From the NCBI RefSeq assembly GCF_001426585.1, contig NZ_LMEI01000011.1, positions 464,084-528,083 of the forward strand: a DNA stretch of 64,000 nucleotides, written 5' to 3'. The notes below the pieces were generated by a model that saw only the letters and a list, made by a program, of their open reading frames with translations, was not told where the DNA came from and ran no database searches. Position numbers and translations under genes: made by a program. The DNA is from Streptomyces sp. Root431. GTDB lineage: Bacteria; Actinomycetota; Actinomycetes; Streptomycetales; Streptomycetaceae. This document shows positions 22,676-30,676 of this stretch, piece after piece (within the stretch, counting starts at the first letter, position 1; each line of letters starts with the position of its first letter).

Positions 22676-22713
22676 ACCTCCTGCGGGGCCCTGACGAGGC
22701 CCCCGCAGGAGGT
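22676..22713 (-). terminator. Hairpin between tyrA and cmk
   Basis: ACCTCCTGCGGGGCC pairs with GGCCCCCGCAGGAGGT (one bulged base) across a TGACGA loop, just past the end of tyrA. It could terminate or attenuate the aroH-tyrA transcript before cmk. Confidence 0.65.
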
Positions 22714-22759
22714 GCTCGGCGGGCGCCCGTCGGCTCGTCCGCGGCCCCCGTCGGCTCCG

Positions 22760-23848
22760 TCAGCCGGTCCGCAGCGCCCAGCCGCGTTCCTGGAGGGCCG
22801 CGCCCAGGGCCGGGGCGGCCGCGGGGTCGACCATGAGCTGGACCAGGCCGGCCTGCTGCCCGGTCGCGTGCTCGATGCGGACGTCCTCGATGTTGACGCC
22901 CGCGCGGCCCGCGTCGGCGAAGATCCGGGCCAGCTCGCCCGGCTGGTCGCTGATGAGGACGGCGACGGTCTCGTAGGCCGTGGGGGCGGCGCCGTGCTTG
23001 CCGGGGACGCGGGAGCGGCCGGCGTTCCCGCGGCGCAGGACGTCCTCGACGCCCGAGGCGCCGTCCCGGCGCTTGTCCTCGTCGGCGGACTGCAGGGAGC
23101 GCAGGGCGCGGACCGTCTCGTCGAGGTCGGCGGCGACGCCGGAGAGGACGTCGGCGACGGGGCCCGGGTTGGCGGAGAGGATCTCGACCCACATGCGCGG
23201 GTCGGAGGCGGCGATCCGCGTGACGTCGCGGATGCCCTGCCCGCAGAGGCGTACGGCCGACTCGTCGGCCTCCTCCAGGCGGGCGGCGACCATCGACGAC
23301 ACCAGCTGCGGGGTGTGGGAGACGAGGGCGACGGCCCGGTCGTGGGCGTCGGCGTCCATGACGACGGGCACGGCGCGGCAGAGGGCGACGAGCTCCAGGG
23401 CGAGGTTCAGGACCTCGGTGTCGGTGTCCCGGGTCGGCGTGAGGACCCACGGCCGCCCCTCGAAGAGGTCGGCGGTCGCCGCGAGGGGGCCCGAGCGCTC
23501 CTTGCCGGACATCGGGTGCGAACCGATGTACGCGGTGAGGTCGAGGCCCAGCGCCTCCAGCTCCCGCTTCGGGCCGCCCTTGACGCTCGCCACGTCGAGG
23601 TAGCCGCGGGCGAGTCCGGCGGACATCGCCTCGGCGAGGGTCGCGGCCACGTGCGCCGGGGGTACGGCGACGATCGCGAGGTCCACGCGGCCCTCGGGCG
23701 CCTCGTCGGTGCCCGCGCCGAGCGCGGCGGCCGTCCGGGCGCGCGCCGGGTCGTGGTCGCGGAGGTGGACCGTGACGCCCCGGCCCGCCAGGGCGATCGC
23801 GGCGGAGGTGCCGATCAGTCCGGTGCCGATCACGAGCGCTGTTCTCAC
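22760..23848 (-). CDS. tyrA: Prephenate dehydrogenase
   Basis: 362 aa. The N-terminal NAD(P)-binding Rossmann fold starts ALVIGTGLIGTSAAIALAGRG; the catalytic region has IGSHPMSGKERSGP, where the His is the conserved prephenate dehydrogenase residue. The C-terminal ~90 residues (VAVLISDQPGELARIFADAGRAGVNIEDVRIE) read as an ACT regulatory domain, so tyrosine feedback control is likely. It makes 4-hydroxyphenylpyruvate for tyrosine synthesis. The GTG start overlaps the aroH stop by 4 nt. Confidence 0.95.
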   Translation of the reverse strand: MRTALVIGTGLIGTSAAIALAGRGVTVHLRDHDPARARTAAALGAGTDEAPEGRVDLAIVAVPPAHVAATLAEAMSAGLARGYLDVASVKGGPKRELEALGLDLTAYIGSHPMSGKERSGPLAATADLFEGRPWVLTPTRDTDTEVLNLALELVALCRAVPVVMDADAHDRAVALVSHTPQLVSSMVAARLEEADESAVRLCGQGIRDVTRIAASDPRMWVEILSANPGPVADVLSGVAADLDETVRALRSLQSADEDKRRDGASGVEDVLRRGNAGRSRVPGKHGAAPTAYETVAVLISDQPGELARIFADAGRAGVNIEDVRIEHATGQQAGLVQLMVDPAAAPALGAALQERGWALRTG

Positions 23849-24207
23849 TGGGCGATGTCCTTGCGCAGGGCGGCCGCGGCACCGAGGTAGACGTGCGCGA
23901 TCCGGGACTTGGGCAGATCGGTCTCGACGTGGGCGAGGAGCCGGACGACCCTCGGCATCGCGCCCTCTATGTCGAGCTCCTGGGCGCAGATGAGGGGTAC
24001 GTCGACGATCCCGATCCCCCTGGCCGCGGCGGCGGGGAAGTCGCTGTGCAGGTCCGGCGTGGCCGTGAACCAGATGCTGATGAGGTCGTCGGCGGTGAGG
24101 TCGTTGCGCGCGAGGACGGTGGTGAGCAGCTCCTCGACCTGCTCGCGCATGTGTCCGGCCTCGTCCCGCTCCAGCTGGACGGCGCCTCGGACCGCTCGTA
24201 CCGCCAC
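23845..24207 (-). CDS. aroH: Chorismate mutase, AroH class
   Basis: 120 aa, the normal length for the trimeric AroH-type (Bacillus-like) chorismate mutase: VRAVRGAVQLERDEAGHMREQV at the start with the active-site Arg and Glu, then SIWFTATPDLHSDFPAAAAR and PLICAQELDIEGAMPRVVRLL. It converts chorismate to prephenate, the substrate of the overlapping tyrA product. The GTG at 24207 is chosen because AAGGAG lies six bases upstream; a TTG at 24231 in frame lacks this support. Confidence 0.95.
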   Translation of the reverse strand: MAVRAVRGAVQLERDEAGHMREQVEELLTTVLARNDLTADDLISIWFTATPDLHSDFPAAAARGIGIVDVPLICAQELDIEGAMPRVVRLLAHVETDLPKSRIAHVYLGAAAALRKDIAQ

Positions 24208-24213
24208 GTCGTG

Positions 24214-24219
24214 CTCCTT
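24214..24219 (-). promoter_or_regulatory. Ribosome binding site that fixes the aroH start
   Basis: AAGGAG on the minus strand, six bases before the GTG at 24207, identifies that codon as the start over the upstream in-frame TTG. Confidence 0.7.
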
Positions 24220-24316
24220 CGCCTGCGTCAAGTGCTCCGTTCAGCCTAGTCAGCGGTGGGGCGGGTGCGTCGCGGCGCCCGCCTTCCGAGACGGAGGGCG
24301 GGCGCCGGGACGGGCC

Positions 24317-24742
24317 CTACAGCTGCTGCCGGCGGATGATGTCCTCCAGGGAGCCCTGGGGCACCGAGCCGGCCGGGGTGAGCTTGTCGACGGCCTGGGG
24401 CAGGGACTGGGCGATCCGGTCGGCGGCCTCCTGCGGGCTGACGCCGGCGTCCTGGGCGACCTTCTGGAGGGTGTCGTCCGGGAGGGCGTCGGCGATCTGG
24501 GCGCCGCTGACGGGCTTGTTCTCGCCGGTGCCGACCCAGGACTGGGCCTGGTCGACGAGACCGGACTTGGTGAGCATGTCGAGGAGTCCGCCGAGCGGGT
24601 TCGCGCCGTCGGCGCCGCCGCTCTTGGCGCCGCCGAGGGCGCCGAGCAGGGAGCCGAGGATGCCGCCCGCGCCGCCGCTACCGCCCTGGCCGCCGCCTCC
24701 GAGGAGGCTACCGAGGAGACTGCCGAGGTCGTTTCCCGCCAT
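24317..24742 (-). CDS. YidB/DUF937-type protein
   Basis: 141 aa. A Gly/Leu/Ser-rich N-terminal half (LGSLLGSLLGGGGQGG, GGILGSLLGALGG) is followed by the conserved C-terminal helices VSGAQIADALPDDTLQKVAQDAGVSPQEAADRI and LPQAVDKLTP, which resemble the YidB family (DUF937). Function is unknown. The start at 24742 is followed by MAGNDLGS. It is divergent from the DUF952 gene. Confidence 0.82.
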   Translation of the reverse strand: MAGNDLGSLLGSLLGGGGQGGSGGAGGILGSLLGALGGAKSGGADGANPLGGLLDMLTKSGLVDQAQSWVGTGENKPVSGAQIADALPDDTLQKVAQDAGVSPQEAADRIAQSLPQAVDKLTPAGSVPQGSLEDIIRRQQL

Positions 24743-24840
24743 CGTTCTGCCTTTCGTCCGGTTCGAAACACGAACAATCTCACCCATAGCACCCTGTTCC
24801 GCCACTCGGTGTACACACCGGACGCGGTAGAACAGTCGGC

Positions 24841-25185
24841 ATGCTGCTGCACGTCGTACCGCTGGCCGACTGGTCCGCCGACCCCGCCGATCCGACCGCC
24901 CCCTACGCCCCGGCGTCGCTCGCCGCCGAGGGCTTCGTCCACTGCTCGGCCGACGAGCCCGCGGCCCTCGCGATCGCCGACGGCCCCTACCGGGCCGTGC
25001 CCGGCCCGCTCCTGGTCCTCGTGATCGACGAGTCCCTGCTCGGCGGCGAGGTCCGCTGGGAGGGCTCGGCGGGCCGGCTCTTCCCGCACGTCTACGGACC
25101 GATCGAGCGGGCGGCGGTGACGGCGGTCCTGGAGGTCCGCCGGGACGCGGACGGCCGTGCGAGGGAGCTGACGCCCCGTCCGTAG
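24841..25185 (+). CDS. DUF952 family protein
   Basis: 114 aa matching DUF952: MLLHVVPLADW at the start, EGFVHCSADEPAALA in the middle (the conserved F-(I/V)-H-x-S), LVLVIDESLLGGEVRWEG, and FPHVYGPI near the end. The fold is related to ADP-ribosyltransferase-like folds by report, but function is unproven. It begins a plus-strand series with the Rieske and nucleotidyltransferase genes. Confidence 0.85.
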   Translation: MLLHVVPLADWSADPADPTAPYAPASLAAEGFVHCSADEPAALAIADGPYRAVPGPLLVLVIDESLLGGEVRWEGSAGRLFPHVYGPIERAAVTAVLEVRRDADGRARELTPRP

Positions 25186-25229
25186 GCGTGTTGCGGGACC
25201 GCTGGCCGCGGCGCCGCCAAGCTGGCGCC

Positions 25230-25715
25230 ATGACTCCACGCGCCACGAACCGCCGTACCGTCCTGTTCGCCGCCGCGGCCCTGACGACGGGCTGCGGCTC
25301 GGACGGCGGGGGTGACGGCGGTACGACCACCAGCGCCCCGGCCACTCCCGGCACGTCGGCCGCGCCCAGCACCCCCGCGACATCCGCCGCGCCCGAGTCG
25401 CCCGCCGCGTCGGCCACGACGACCGGTGCTCCCGCTCTGGCCAGGACCTCCGAGATCCCGGTCGGCGGCGGCACGGTCTTCAAGGAGCAGAAGGTGGTCG
25501 TCACCCAGCCCGCGGCCGGGGAGTTCAAGGCCTTCTCCGCGATCTGCACCCACCAGGGCTGCCTGGTGAACAAGGTCGCGGACGGCACCATCGACTGTCC
25601 CTGCCACGGCTCCAAGTACCGCATCGCCGACGGCTCGGTGGTGGCGGGCCCGGCTCCCCGCCCGCTCCCGGCCGAGCAGATTAATGTCTCGGAGGGATCG
25701 ATCACCCTCGCGTAA
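25230..25715 (+). CDS. Rieske [2Fe-2S] lipoprotein
   Basis: 161 aa. The N-terminus has twin arginines (NRRTVLFAAAALTTGC), suggesting Tat export with a lipobox Cys near residue 21. A Thr/Ser/Pro/Ala linker precedes the Rieske domain, whose cluster ligands are visible as CTHQGC and CPCHGSKY. It is a short soluble-type Rieske protein of the kind common in Streptomyces, probably an extracytoplasmic electron carrier; no partner oxidase is adjacent. The ATG at 25230 is preferred over an upstream TTG because it begins the signal peptide. Confidence 0.9.
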   Translation: MTPRATNRRTVLFAAAALTTGCGSDGGGDGGTTTSAPATPGTSAAPSTPATSAAPESPAASATTTGAPALARTSEIPVGGGTVFKEQKVVVTQPAAGEFKAFSAICTHQGCLVNKVADGTIDCPCHGSKYRIADGSVVAGPAPRPLPAEQINVSEGSITLA

Positions 25716-25718
25716 CCT
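25713..25718 (+). promoter_or_regulatory. -10-like box six bases before a start codon
   Basis: TAACCT matches the TANNNT -10 pattern, lies six bases before the ATG at 25725 and overlaps the stop of the Rieske gene. No SD is present, which suggests a leaderless transcript. Confidence 0.4.
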
Positions 25719-25724
25719 CTCGCC

Positions 25725-26402
25725 ATGACTCCGGACGAGCTGGTGCGCGATCACACGATCTACTCCTGCGTGATGGGCTCGCGCGCCTTCGGACTGGCGA
25801 CCGAGGGCAGCGACACCGACGTGCGGGGCGTCTATCTCGCCCCGACGCCGCTCTTCTGGCGGTTCGACAAGCCCCCGGCCCATGTGGAGGGCCCCGGCGA
25901 GGACCAGTTCAGCTGGGAGCTGGAACGCTTCTGCGAGCTGGCCCTGCGCAACAACCCGAACGTCCTGGAGTGCCTGCACTCCCCCGTCGTCGAGCACCTC
26001 GACGACATGGGCCGCGAACTCCTCGCCCTGCGCGGGGCCTTCCTGTCCCGGCAGTCCCACCGGACCTTCGTCCGCTACGCCGGCGGCCAGCGCCGGAAGC
26101 TGGACGCGGACGTCCGCCAGGTCGGGCAACCGCGCTGGAAGCACGCGATGCACCTCGTGCGGCTGCTGACGAGCTGCCGCGACCTGCTCCGCACGGGCGA
26201 GCTCCGCGTCGACGTCGGCGAGGAGCGCGACCGCCTCCTCGCCGTCAAGCGGGGCGAGGTGCCGTGGCAGGAGGTCGAGTCCTGGATGAACCGCCTCCAG
26301 GACGAGGCGGACCGCGCCCACGACACGAGCCCGCTCCCCGCCGCCCCGGACCACGCCCGCGTCCAGGACTTCCTGATCCGCGCCCGCCGCGCGTCCCTCT
26401 GA
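25725..26402 (+). CDS. Pol beta-superfamily nucleotidyltransferase (MNT/YcgL-like)
   Basis: 225 aa. The nucleotidyltransferase signature is clear near residues 19-36: GSRAFGLATEGSDTDVRGVY, containing the GS motif and paired Asp residues that bind metal. The rest is helical. Relatives (predicted nucleotidyltransferase, COG3541-like) are of unknown substrate. The ATG at 25725 has no SD but a TANNNT box six bases upstream. It converges with the ADP-ribosylglycohydrolase gene. Confidence 0.88.
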   Translation: MTPDELVRDHTIYSCVMGSRAFGLATEGSDTDVRGVYLAPTPLFWRFDKPPAHVEGPGEDQFSWELERFCELALRNNPNVLECLHSPVVEHLDDMGRELLALRGAFLSRQSHRTFVRYAGGQRRKLDADVRQVGQPRWKHAMHLVRLLTSCRDLLRTGELRVDVGEERDRLLAVKRGEVPWQEVESWMNRLQDEADRAHDTSPLPAAPDHARVQDFLIRARRASL

Positions 26403-26424
26403 CGCCCCGGGCCCCGCGCCCCGC

Positions 26425-27456
26425 TCAGACGTCCCAGAGCGCCCCGAACGTCAGCAGGTCGCTCCGGTACTCGACGCGCTCCGCCCACTCCTTCGGCCAG
26501 GCGTCCGCGCCCAGGTGCGCCCCGGCGAAGGCGCCCGCGAGGGCGGCGATCGAGTCGGAGTCGCCGCGCGTGCAGGCCGCCCGGCGCAGGGCCGTGACGG
26601 GCTCGCCGGGGAAGAGCAGGAAGCAGAGCAGGCCGGTCGCGAAGGCCTCCTCGGCGATCCAGCCGTCGCCGGTGTACTCACAGGGGTCGAGCTCCGGGTC
26701 CGCCGTGCGCTGGACGGCGTCCAGACGCTCCAGGACGGCCAGGCACTCGTCCCAGCCGCGCCGGACGAAGGACAGCGCGGAGGGGTCCTGGGAGCGGGTC
26801 CACAGGTCGCCGAGCCAGTGCTCGTGGTAGCGGTCGCGGTTCTCGTACGCGTACGAGCGCAGCTGTCCGACCAGGCCGGCCGGGTCCACGCCCTGGGCGA
26901 GGAGGTACACGGCGCGGGCGGTGAGGTCGGAGGCGGCGAGTGCCGTGGGGTGGCCGTGGGTGAGGGCCGACTGGAGCTGGGCGGCGCCCGCGCGCTGCTC
27001 CTCGCTCAGCCCGGGGACGAGGCCGATCGGCGCGACCCGCATGTTGGCGCCGCAGCCCTTGGAGCCGATCTGGCTGGCGTCCTGCCAGGGCCGGTCGCCG
27101 TCGAGGAGCATGCAGGCGCGCAGGCAGGTGTTGCCGGGGGCCCGGTTGTTCTCCGGGGAGTGGTACCAGGAGACGAACTCGTCCCGGACCGGCCGGACGA
27201 GGCGCAGCGGGGCGAGCACGCCCCGGTCCATGGCCGTGCGGATGCCCCGGGCGAGGGCGAGGGTCATCTGGGTGTCGTCGGTGACGTACGCCGTCCCCCG
27301 GGCGAGCGGGAGCGGCATCTCCCGCCAGGGGCCGACCGAGGCGAGGATCGCCGGCACGTCCTTGAACTCGGTCGGGAAGCCCAGGGCGTCGCCGAGCGCG
27401 AGGCCGACGAGGGATCCGGTCGCGGCCTGCTTCACCGCGGTGCGGGTCGGGGTCAT
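26425..27456 (-). CDS. ADP-ribosylglycohydrolase family protein
   Basis: 343 aa. The family's metal-binding and catalytic motifs are readable: GLALGDALGFPTEFK near residue 15, TDDTQMTLALARGI near 55, and GDSDSIAALAGAFAGAHLG near 305, a variant of the usual GDTDT. ARH-type enzymes release ADP-ribose from modified proteins or related substrates. The start at 27456 overlaps the NUDIX/NrtR stop by 4 nt (ATGA), so it is the third gene of an NAD/ADP-ribose operon. This context suggests a role in ADP-ribose turnover. Confidence 0.92.
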   Translation of the reverse strand: MTPTRTAVKQAATGSLVGLALGDALGFPTEFKDVPAILASVGPWREMPLPLARGTAYVTDDTQMTLALARGIRTAMDRGVLAPLRLVRPVRDEFVSWYHSPENNRAPGNTCLRACMLLDGDRPWQDASQIGSKGCGANMRVAPIGLVPGLSEEQRAGAAQLQSALTHGHPTALAASDLTARAVYLLAQGVDPAGLVGQLRSYAYENRDRYHEHWLGDLWTRSQDPSALSFVRRGWDECLAVLERLDAVQRTADPELDPCEYTGDGWIAEEAFATGLLCFLLFPGEPVTALRRAACTRGDSDSIAALAGAFAGAHLGADAWPKEWAERVEYRSDLLTFGALWDV

Positions 27457-28193
27457 GAGGAGGGTCGTCCTTCCGGTCGCAGGAGTGGCGGGTGCAGGGC
27501 CGTGGCCTCGCCCGCCCGGTAGAGAGCGGCCGGTTTCCCCCGTCCGCCGGTGCGGCGCGGCGGTCCCTCCACGGCCCGGACGAAGCCGGGCGTAGTGAGG
27601 ACCTTGCGCCGGAAGTTGGGGCGGTCGAGTTCGACGCCCCAGACCGTCTCGTACACCTGCCGCAGCTCGCCGAGGGTGAACTCGGGCGGGCAGAAGGCGG
27701 TGGCGAGGCAGGTGTACTCGAGCTTGGCGCCGACGCGTTCGCGGGCGTCGGCGAGGATCCGGTCGTGGTCGAAGGCCAGGGGCCCGTACGAGCCGTAGGG
27801 CAGCCACCGCGCCTCGACGGCGTCGCCGCCGCCGCGCGGTTCGGGCAGGCCGGGGACGAGCGCGGTGAAGGCGATGGAGACGACCCGCATCCGGGGGTCC
27901 CGGTCCGGTTCGCTGTAGGTGCGGAGCTGTTCGAGGTGGAGTCCCGCGACGGTGGCCCCGGGCAGTCCGGTCTCCTCGGCGAGTTCGCGGCGGGCGGCCG
28001 TCTCAGCGGACTCGCGGGGCAGGACGAAGCCGCCGGGCAGCGCCCACTCCCCCGTGTAGGGCTCCTGGCCGCGCTGGACGAGGAGGACGTGCAGGCGTTC
28101 CTCGCGGACGGTGAGGACGGCGAGGTCGACGGTGACGGCGAAGGGCTCGAAGGCGTGCGGGTCGTAGCCCCCGGGCGCCGGAGGGGTGCTCAT
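27453..28193 (-). CDS. NUDIX-domain protein, likely NrtR-type regulator of NAD metabolism
   Basis: 246 aa. A NUDIX domain (ALPGGFVLPRESAETAARRELAEETGLPG; residues ~45-75 hold the box) is fused to a C-terminal winged-helix-like region (FTLGELRQVYETVWGVELDRPNFRRKVLTTPGFV). That architecture is NrtR, a repressor of NAD-biosynthesis genes that is released by ADP-ribose. It lies between nadR and an ADP-ribosylglycohydrolase, overlapping both by 4 nt, which fits. The NUDIX box keeps most catalytic acids, so hydrolase activity is also possible. Confidence 0.85.
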   Translation of the reverse strand: MSTPPAPGGYDPHAFEPFAVTVDLAVLTVREERLHVLLVQRGQEPYTGEWALPGGFVLPRESAETAARRELAEETGLPGATVAGLHLEQLRTYSEPDRDPRMRVVSIAFTALVPGLPEPRGGGDAVEARWLPYGSYGPLAFDHDRILADARERVGAKLEYTCLATAFCPPEFTLGELRQVYETVWGVELDRPNFRRKVLTTPGFVRAVEGPPRRTGGRGKPAALYRAGEATALHPPLLRPEGRPSS

Positions 28194-29314
28194 CGGCGCT
28201 CCGGGTGGGAATCGGCAGGGATCAGGCCCTCGGCGAGGAGCGCGTCGACGGCGGCGACGGCCGCCGCGAGCCGCTCCTCGTGCGGGCCGCTGAGGACGGC
28301 CGTCCGGCGGCCGGAGTGGGCGAGCTGGGTGAGGAGGCGCGCGGTCATCCAGGGCCGCAGGAGCTCCTCGTCGCCCTCGGCGTTCTCGCCTGCGGCGACG
28401 CCTCGGTGGTCGGTGAGCAGCCACAGGTGCTGTCGGCCGTGGGCGGCGATCTCCCCGGTCTCGGGGCTCGCGGTGCCCAGGTACCGCTCGTGCCGGATGG
28501 CGGTGGCGAAGGCGTCCGTGTCGCAGAAGAGGACGGGCGAGCCGGCCCTGGCCGCCTCCTCCTCCCGTTCGGCCTGGTGCTGCGCGATGACGGGGAAGTC
28601 GGAGGAGCGGAGGGTGACGTCGGACCGGGTGGCTCCGGGGCGCTCGGCGCGGAGCTCGGCGAGCTTGAGTGCGCCGAACTCCCGCTCGTACGCCGGTACG
28701 CACCGCGTGCGGGCCCAGACGCCGCCGCGCCGCCGGTAGTGGTCGGCGAGGGCGAGGGCCATGGTGGTGGTGCCGCTGGACTCGGCACCGAGGACGACGA
28801 CGCGCCGGGTGAGCGCGGAGCGTACCGGCGGCTCCAGGAAGTCCCAGCAGCCGGCGGGGTCGGCGCGGACGGCGGCGTCGGTGACGGGGAAGCGGGTGGG
28901 GTCGGGGTCGACGCGCACGGTCTCCGCACCGAAGCGACGGCCGAGCTCCGCTCCGTACGACTCTCCGTACGAATCCGCGGACGACGCTCCGTACAGCTCT
29001 CCGTACGGCTCCGCGGACGGCTCTCCGTACGAATCCGGGTACGGCCCCACCGGGAAGACGGCGTCGACGGGCTCGGGCACGGCTGCCCGCAGGCCGGCGG
29101 GGCTGTCGTCGGCGGCCGAGACGACGAGGGCGTCGGGGTGGATCTCGCGCATCCAGGCGACGCGGTCCGCCAGGGACGGGCTCTCGTCCGAGGAGCCGCG
29201 GACGAGCACGGTGAGGCGCTCGCACCGCTCGCGCGCGGTGCGGACGAGGTGGTGGTGACCGGCGTGCGGCGGAGAGAAGCCACCGACGACGAGACCGTGA
29301 CCGTAGCGCTTCAC
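28190..29314 (-). CDS. nadR: NadR-like bifunctional NMN adenylyltransferase / ribosylnicotinamide kinase
   Basis: 374 aa. The N-terminal half has VVGGFSPPHAGHHHLV, the HxGH nucleotidyl-transfer motif of NMN adenylyltransferases. The C-terminal half has a P-loop VVVLGAESSGTTTMALALADHY; the Lys is replaced by Thr, which I recall as usual in actinobacterial NadR. The protein should salvage nicotinamide riboside and NMN to NAD. A stretch at residues ~91-120 (SYGEPSAEPYGELYGASSADSYGESYG) repeats the S-x-x-Y-G-E motif four or five times where other NadR proteins have a single SSExYG. The GTG at 29314 follows AGGAGGGAGG. A palindrome 14 bases upstream of the start is a likely operator. Confidence 0.88.
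   Translation of the reverse strand: MKRYGHGLVVGGFSPPHAGHHHLVRTARERCERLTVLVRGSSDESPSLADRVAWMREIHPDALVVSAADDSPAGLRAAVPEPVDAVFPVGPYPDSYGEPSAEPYGELYGASSADSYGESYGAELGRRFGAETVRVDPDPTRFPVTDAAVRADPAGCWDFLEPPVRSALTRRVVVLGAESSGTTTMALALADHYRRRGGVWARTRCVPAYEREFGALKLAELRAERPGATRSDVTLRSSDFPVIAQHQAEREEEAARAGSPVLFCDTDAFATAIRHERYLGTASPETGEIAAHGRQHLWLLTDHRGVAAGENAEGDEELLRPWMTARLLTQLAHSGRRTAVLSGPHEERLAAAVAAVDALLAEGLIPADSHPERR
28951..29044 (-). repeat. 12/24-nt direct repeats inside nadR
   Basis: CTCCGTAC recurs five times on the plus strand with spacings of about 12 and 24 bases; longer units include GAATCCG. All units keep the nadR reading frame and encode S-x-x-Y-G-E-like residues. Confidence 0.8.
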
Positions 29315-29327
29315 GCCACCTCCCTCC

Positions 29328-29350
29328 TTTAGAGTCATCCTGACTATAAA
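29328..29350. promoter_or_regulatory. Palindromic operator candidate (NrtR box) upstream of nadR
   Basis: TTTAGAGTCA-TCC-TGACTATAAA is a 10+3+10 inverted repeat with one mismatch, 14 bases upstream of the nadR start, in a patch of AT-rich sequence. Its position at the head of a nadR-nrtR-ARH operon makes it the natural binding site for the NUDIX regulator; binding itself is inference. Confidence 0.6.
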
Positions 29351-29381
29351 TGAAGGCGCACTCCGGCCACAAGCACGGGAA

Positions 29382-29412
29382 AGGCCCGTGACCGACCTGC
29401 GGTCACGGGCCT
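29382..29412 (-). terminator. Terminator after the pseudouridine synthase gene
   Basis: AGGCCCGTGACCG pairs perfectly with CGGTCACGGGCCT (13 bp, loop ACCTG), 20 bases past the rluB stop. It separates the parA-scpAB-rluB operon from the nadR operon. Confidence 0.8.
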
Positions 29413-29431
29413 CTCTCGGCGAGGAGGGGGA

Positions 29432-30676
29432 TTACATCCCGACTTCCTTCATCAGCATGCCGACCTCGGTGTTGGTCAGACGGCGCAGCCAGCCCGACTT
29501 CTGGTCGCCCAGGGAGATCGGGCCGAAGGCCGTACGGACCAGCTTGTCGACCGGGAAACCGGCCTCGGCCAGCATCCGGCGCACGATGTGCTTGCGGCCC
29601 TCGTGCAGGGTGACCTCGACGAGGTAGTTCTTTCCGGTCTGCTCGACGACACGGAAGTGGTCGGCGCGGGCGTACCCGTCCTCCAGCTCGATGCCGTCCT
29701 TGAGCATCCGGCCGACCTCGCGGGGCAGCGGGCCGGTGATGGCGGCGAGGTAGGTCTTCTTCACGCCGTACTTGGGGTGCGTGAGGCGGTGGGCCAGCTC
29801 GCCGTGGTTGGTGAGCAGGATGATGCCCTCGGTCTCCGTGTCGAGCCGGCCGACGTGGAAGAGCCGGGTCTCACGGTTGTTGACGTAGTCGCCGAGGCAC
29901 TGGCGGCCTTCCGGGTCCTCCATGGTGGAGACGACGCCGGAGGGCTTGTTCAGCGCGAAGAACAGGTAGGACTGGGTGGCGACGGTGAGGCCGTCCACCT
30001 TGATCTCGTCCTTCTCCGGGTCGACGCGCATGCCCTGCTCGATCACGATCTGGCCGTTGACCTCGACGCGGGACTGCTCGATGAGCTCCTCGCAGGCACG
30101 CCGCGAGCCCACGCCGGCGCGGGCGAGGACCTTCTGCAGACGCTCGCCCTCCTGCTCGGCGCCGGGGAAGGTCTTCGGGGTCTTGATCTCCGGCTTGCCG
30201 GCGTACCGCTCCCGGTTGCGCTCCTCCGTACGGGCGTCGTACTCGCGCGAGCGGGACGGCTCGGTACGGCCGCCACCGCGCTGCGGGGACTGCCGGGGGC
30301 CACCCTTGGCGCCGCCGCGCGCGGAGGAGCCGCGGCCGCTCTTGGGGCCGCCGGCGGAGCCGCCGAGGCCGGGTACGTCGTACTGGCGCTCTTCGGGACG
30401 CGGGTTGCGCGGCCTGCTGCTGCCGCTGCCCTGCCTGTCGTCGCGGCCGCCGCCGGCGCCGCGGTAGCCACCGCCACCGCTGCCACCGGAGCCGCGGTAG
30501 CCGCCACCGCCACCGCTGCCACCACGACCGGCGCCGCCACCGCTGCTGCCGCCACGGCCTCCGCCGCCACCGCTGCTGCCGCCGCGGCCACCGCCGCTGC
30601 CGCCGCGGCCGCCGCTGTTGCCACCACGGCTCCCGCCGTTGTTTCCGCTGCTGTTCCTGCCGCTGCTGCTTCGCAT
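29432..30676 (-). CDS. rluB: rRNA pseudouridine synthase (RluB/RsuA family) with long RGG-like N-terminus
   Basis: 414 aa. Residues 1-~165 are a disordered Gly/Arg/Ser region (SGGRGGSGGGRGG, then GGYRGSGGSGGGGYRG) rich in RGG and YRG motifs. The S4 RNA-binding domain follows (LQKVLARAGVGSRRACEELIEQSRVEVNG), then the RsuA/RluB catalytic domain with GRLDTETEGIILLTNHG near residue 272, where the Asp is catalytic, and LHEGRKHIVRRMLAEAGFPV. RluB modifies the peptidyl-transferase region of 23S rRNA. The start at 30676 overlaps the scpB stop by one base. The disordered extension is much longer than in most bacteria. Confidence 0.93.
   Translation of the reverse strand: MRSSSGRNSSGNNGGSRGGNSGGRGGSGGGRGGSSGGGGGRGGSSGGGAGRGGSGGGGGYRGSGGSGGGGYRGAGGGRDDRQGSGSSRPRNPRPEERQYDVPGLGGSAGGPKSGRGSSARGGAKGGPRQSPQRGGGRTEPSRSREYDARTEERNRERYAGKPEIKTPKTFPGAEQEGERLQKVLARAGVGSRRACEELIEQSRVEVNGQIVIEQGMRVDPEKDEIKVDGLTVATQSYLFFALNKPSGVVSTMEDPEGRQCLGDYVNNRETRLFHVGRLDTETEGIILLTNHGELAHRLTHPKYGVKKTYLAAITGPLPREVGRMLKDGIELEDGYARADHFRVVEQTGKNYLVEVTLHEGRKHIVRRMLAEAGFPVDKLVRTAFGPISLGDQKSGWLRRLTNTEVGMLMKEVGM

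Noticed and set aside
28205..29332. Plus-strand frame over nadR
   Set aside because: Antisense shadow of nadR; Gly/Glu/Ala-rich without motif.
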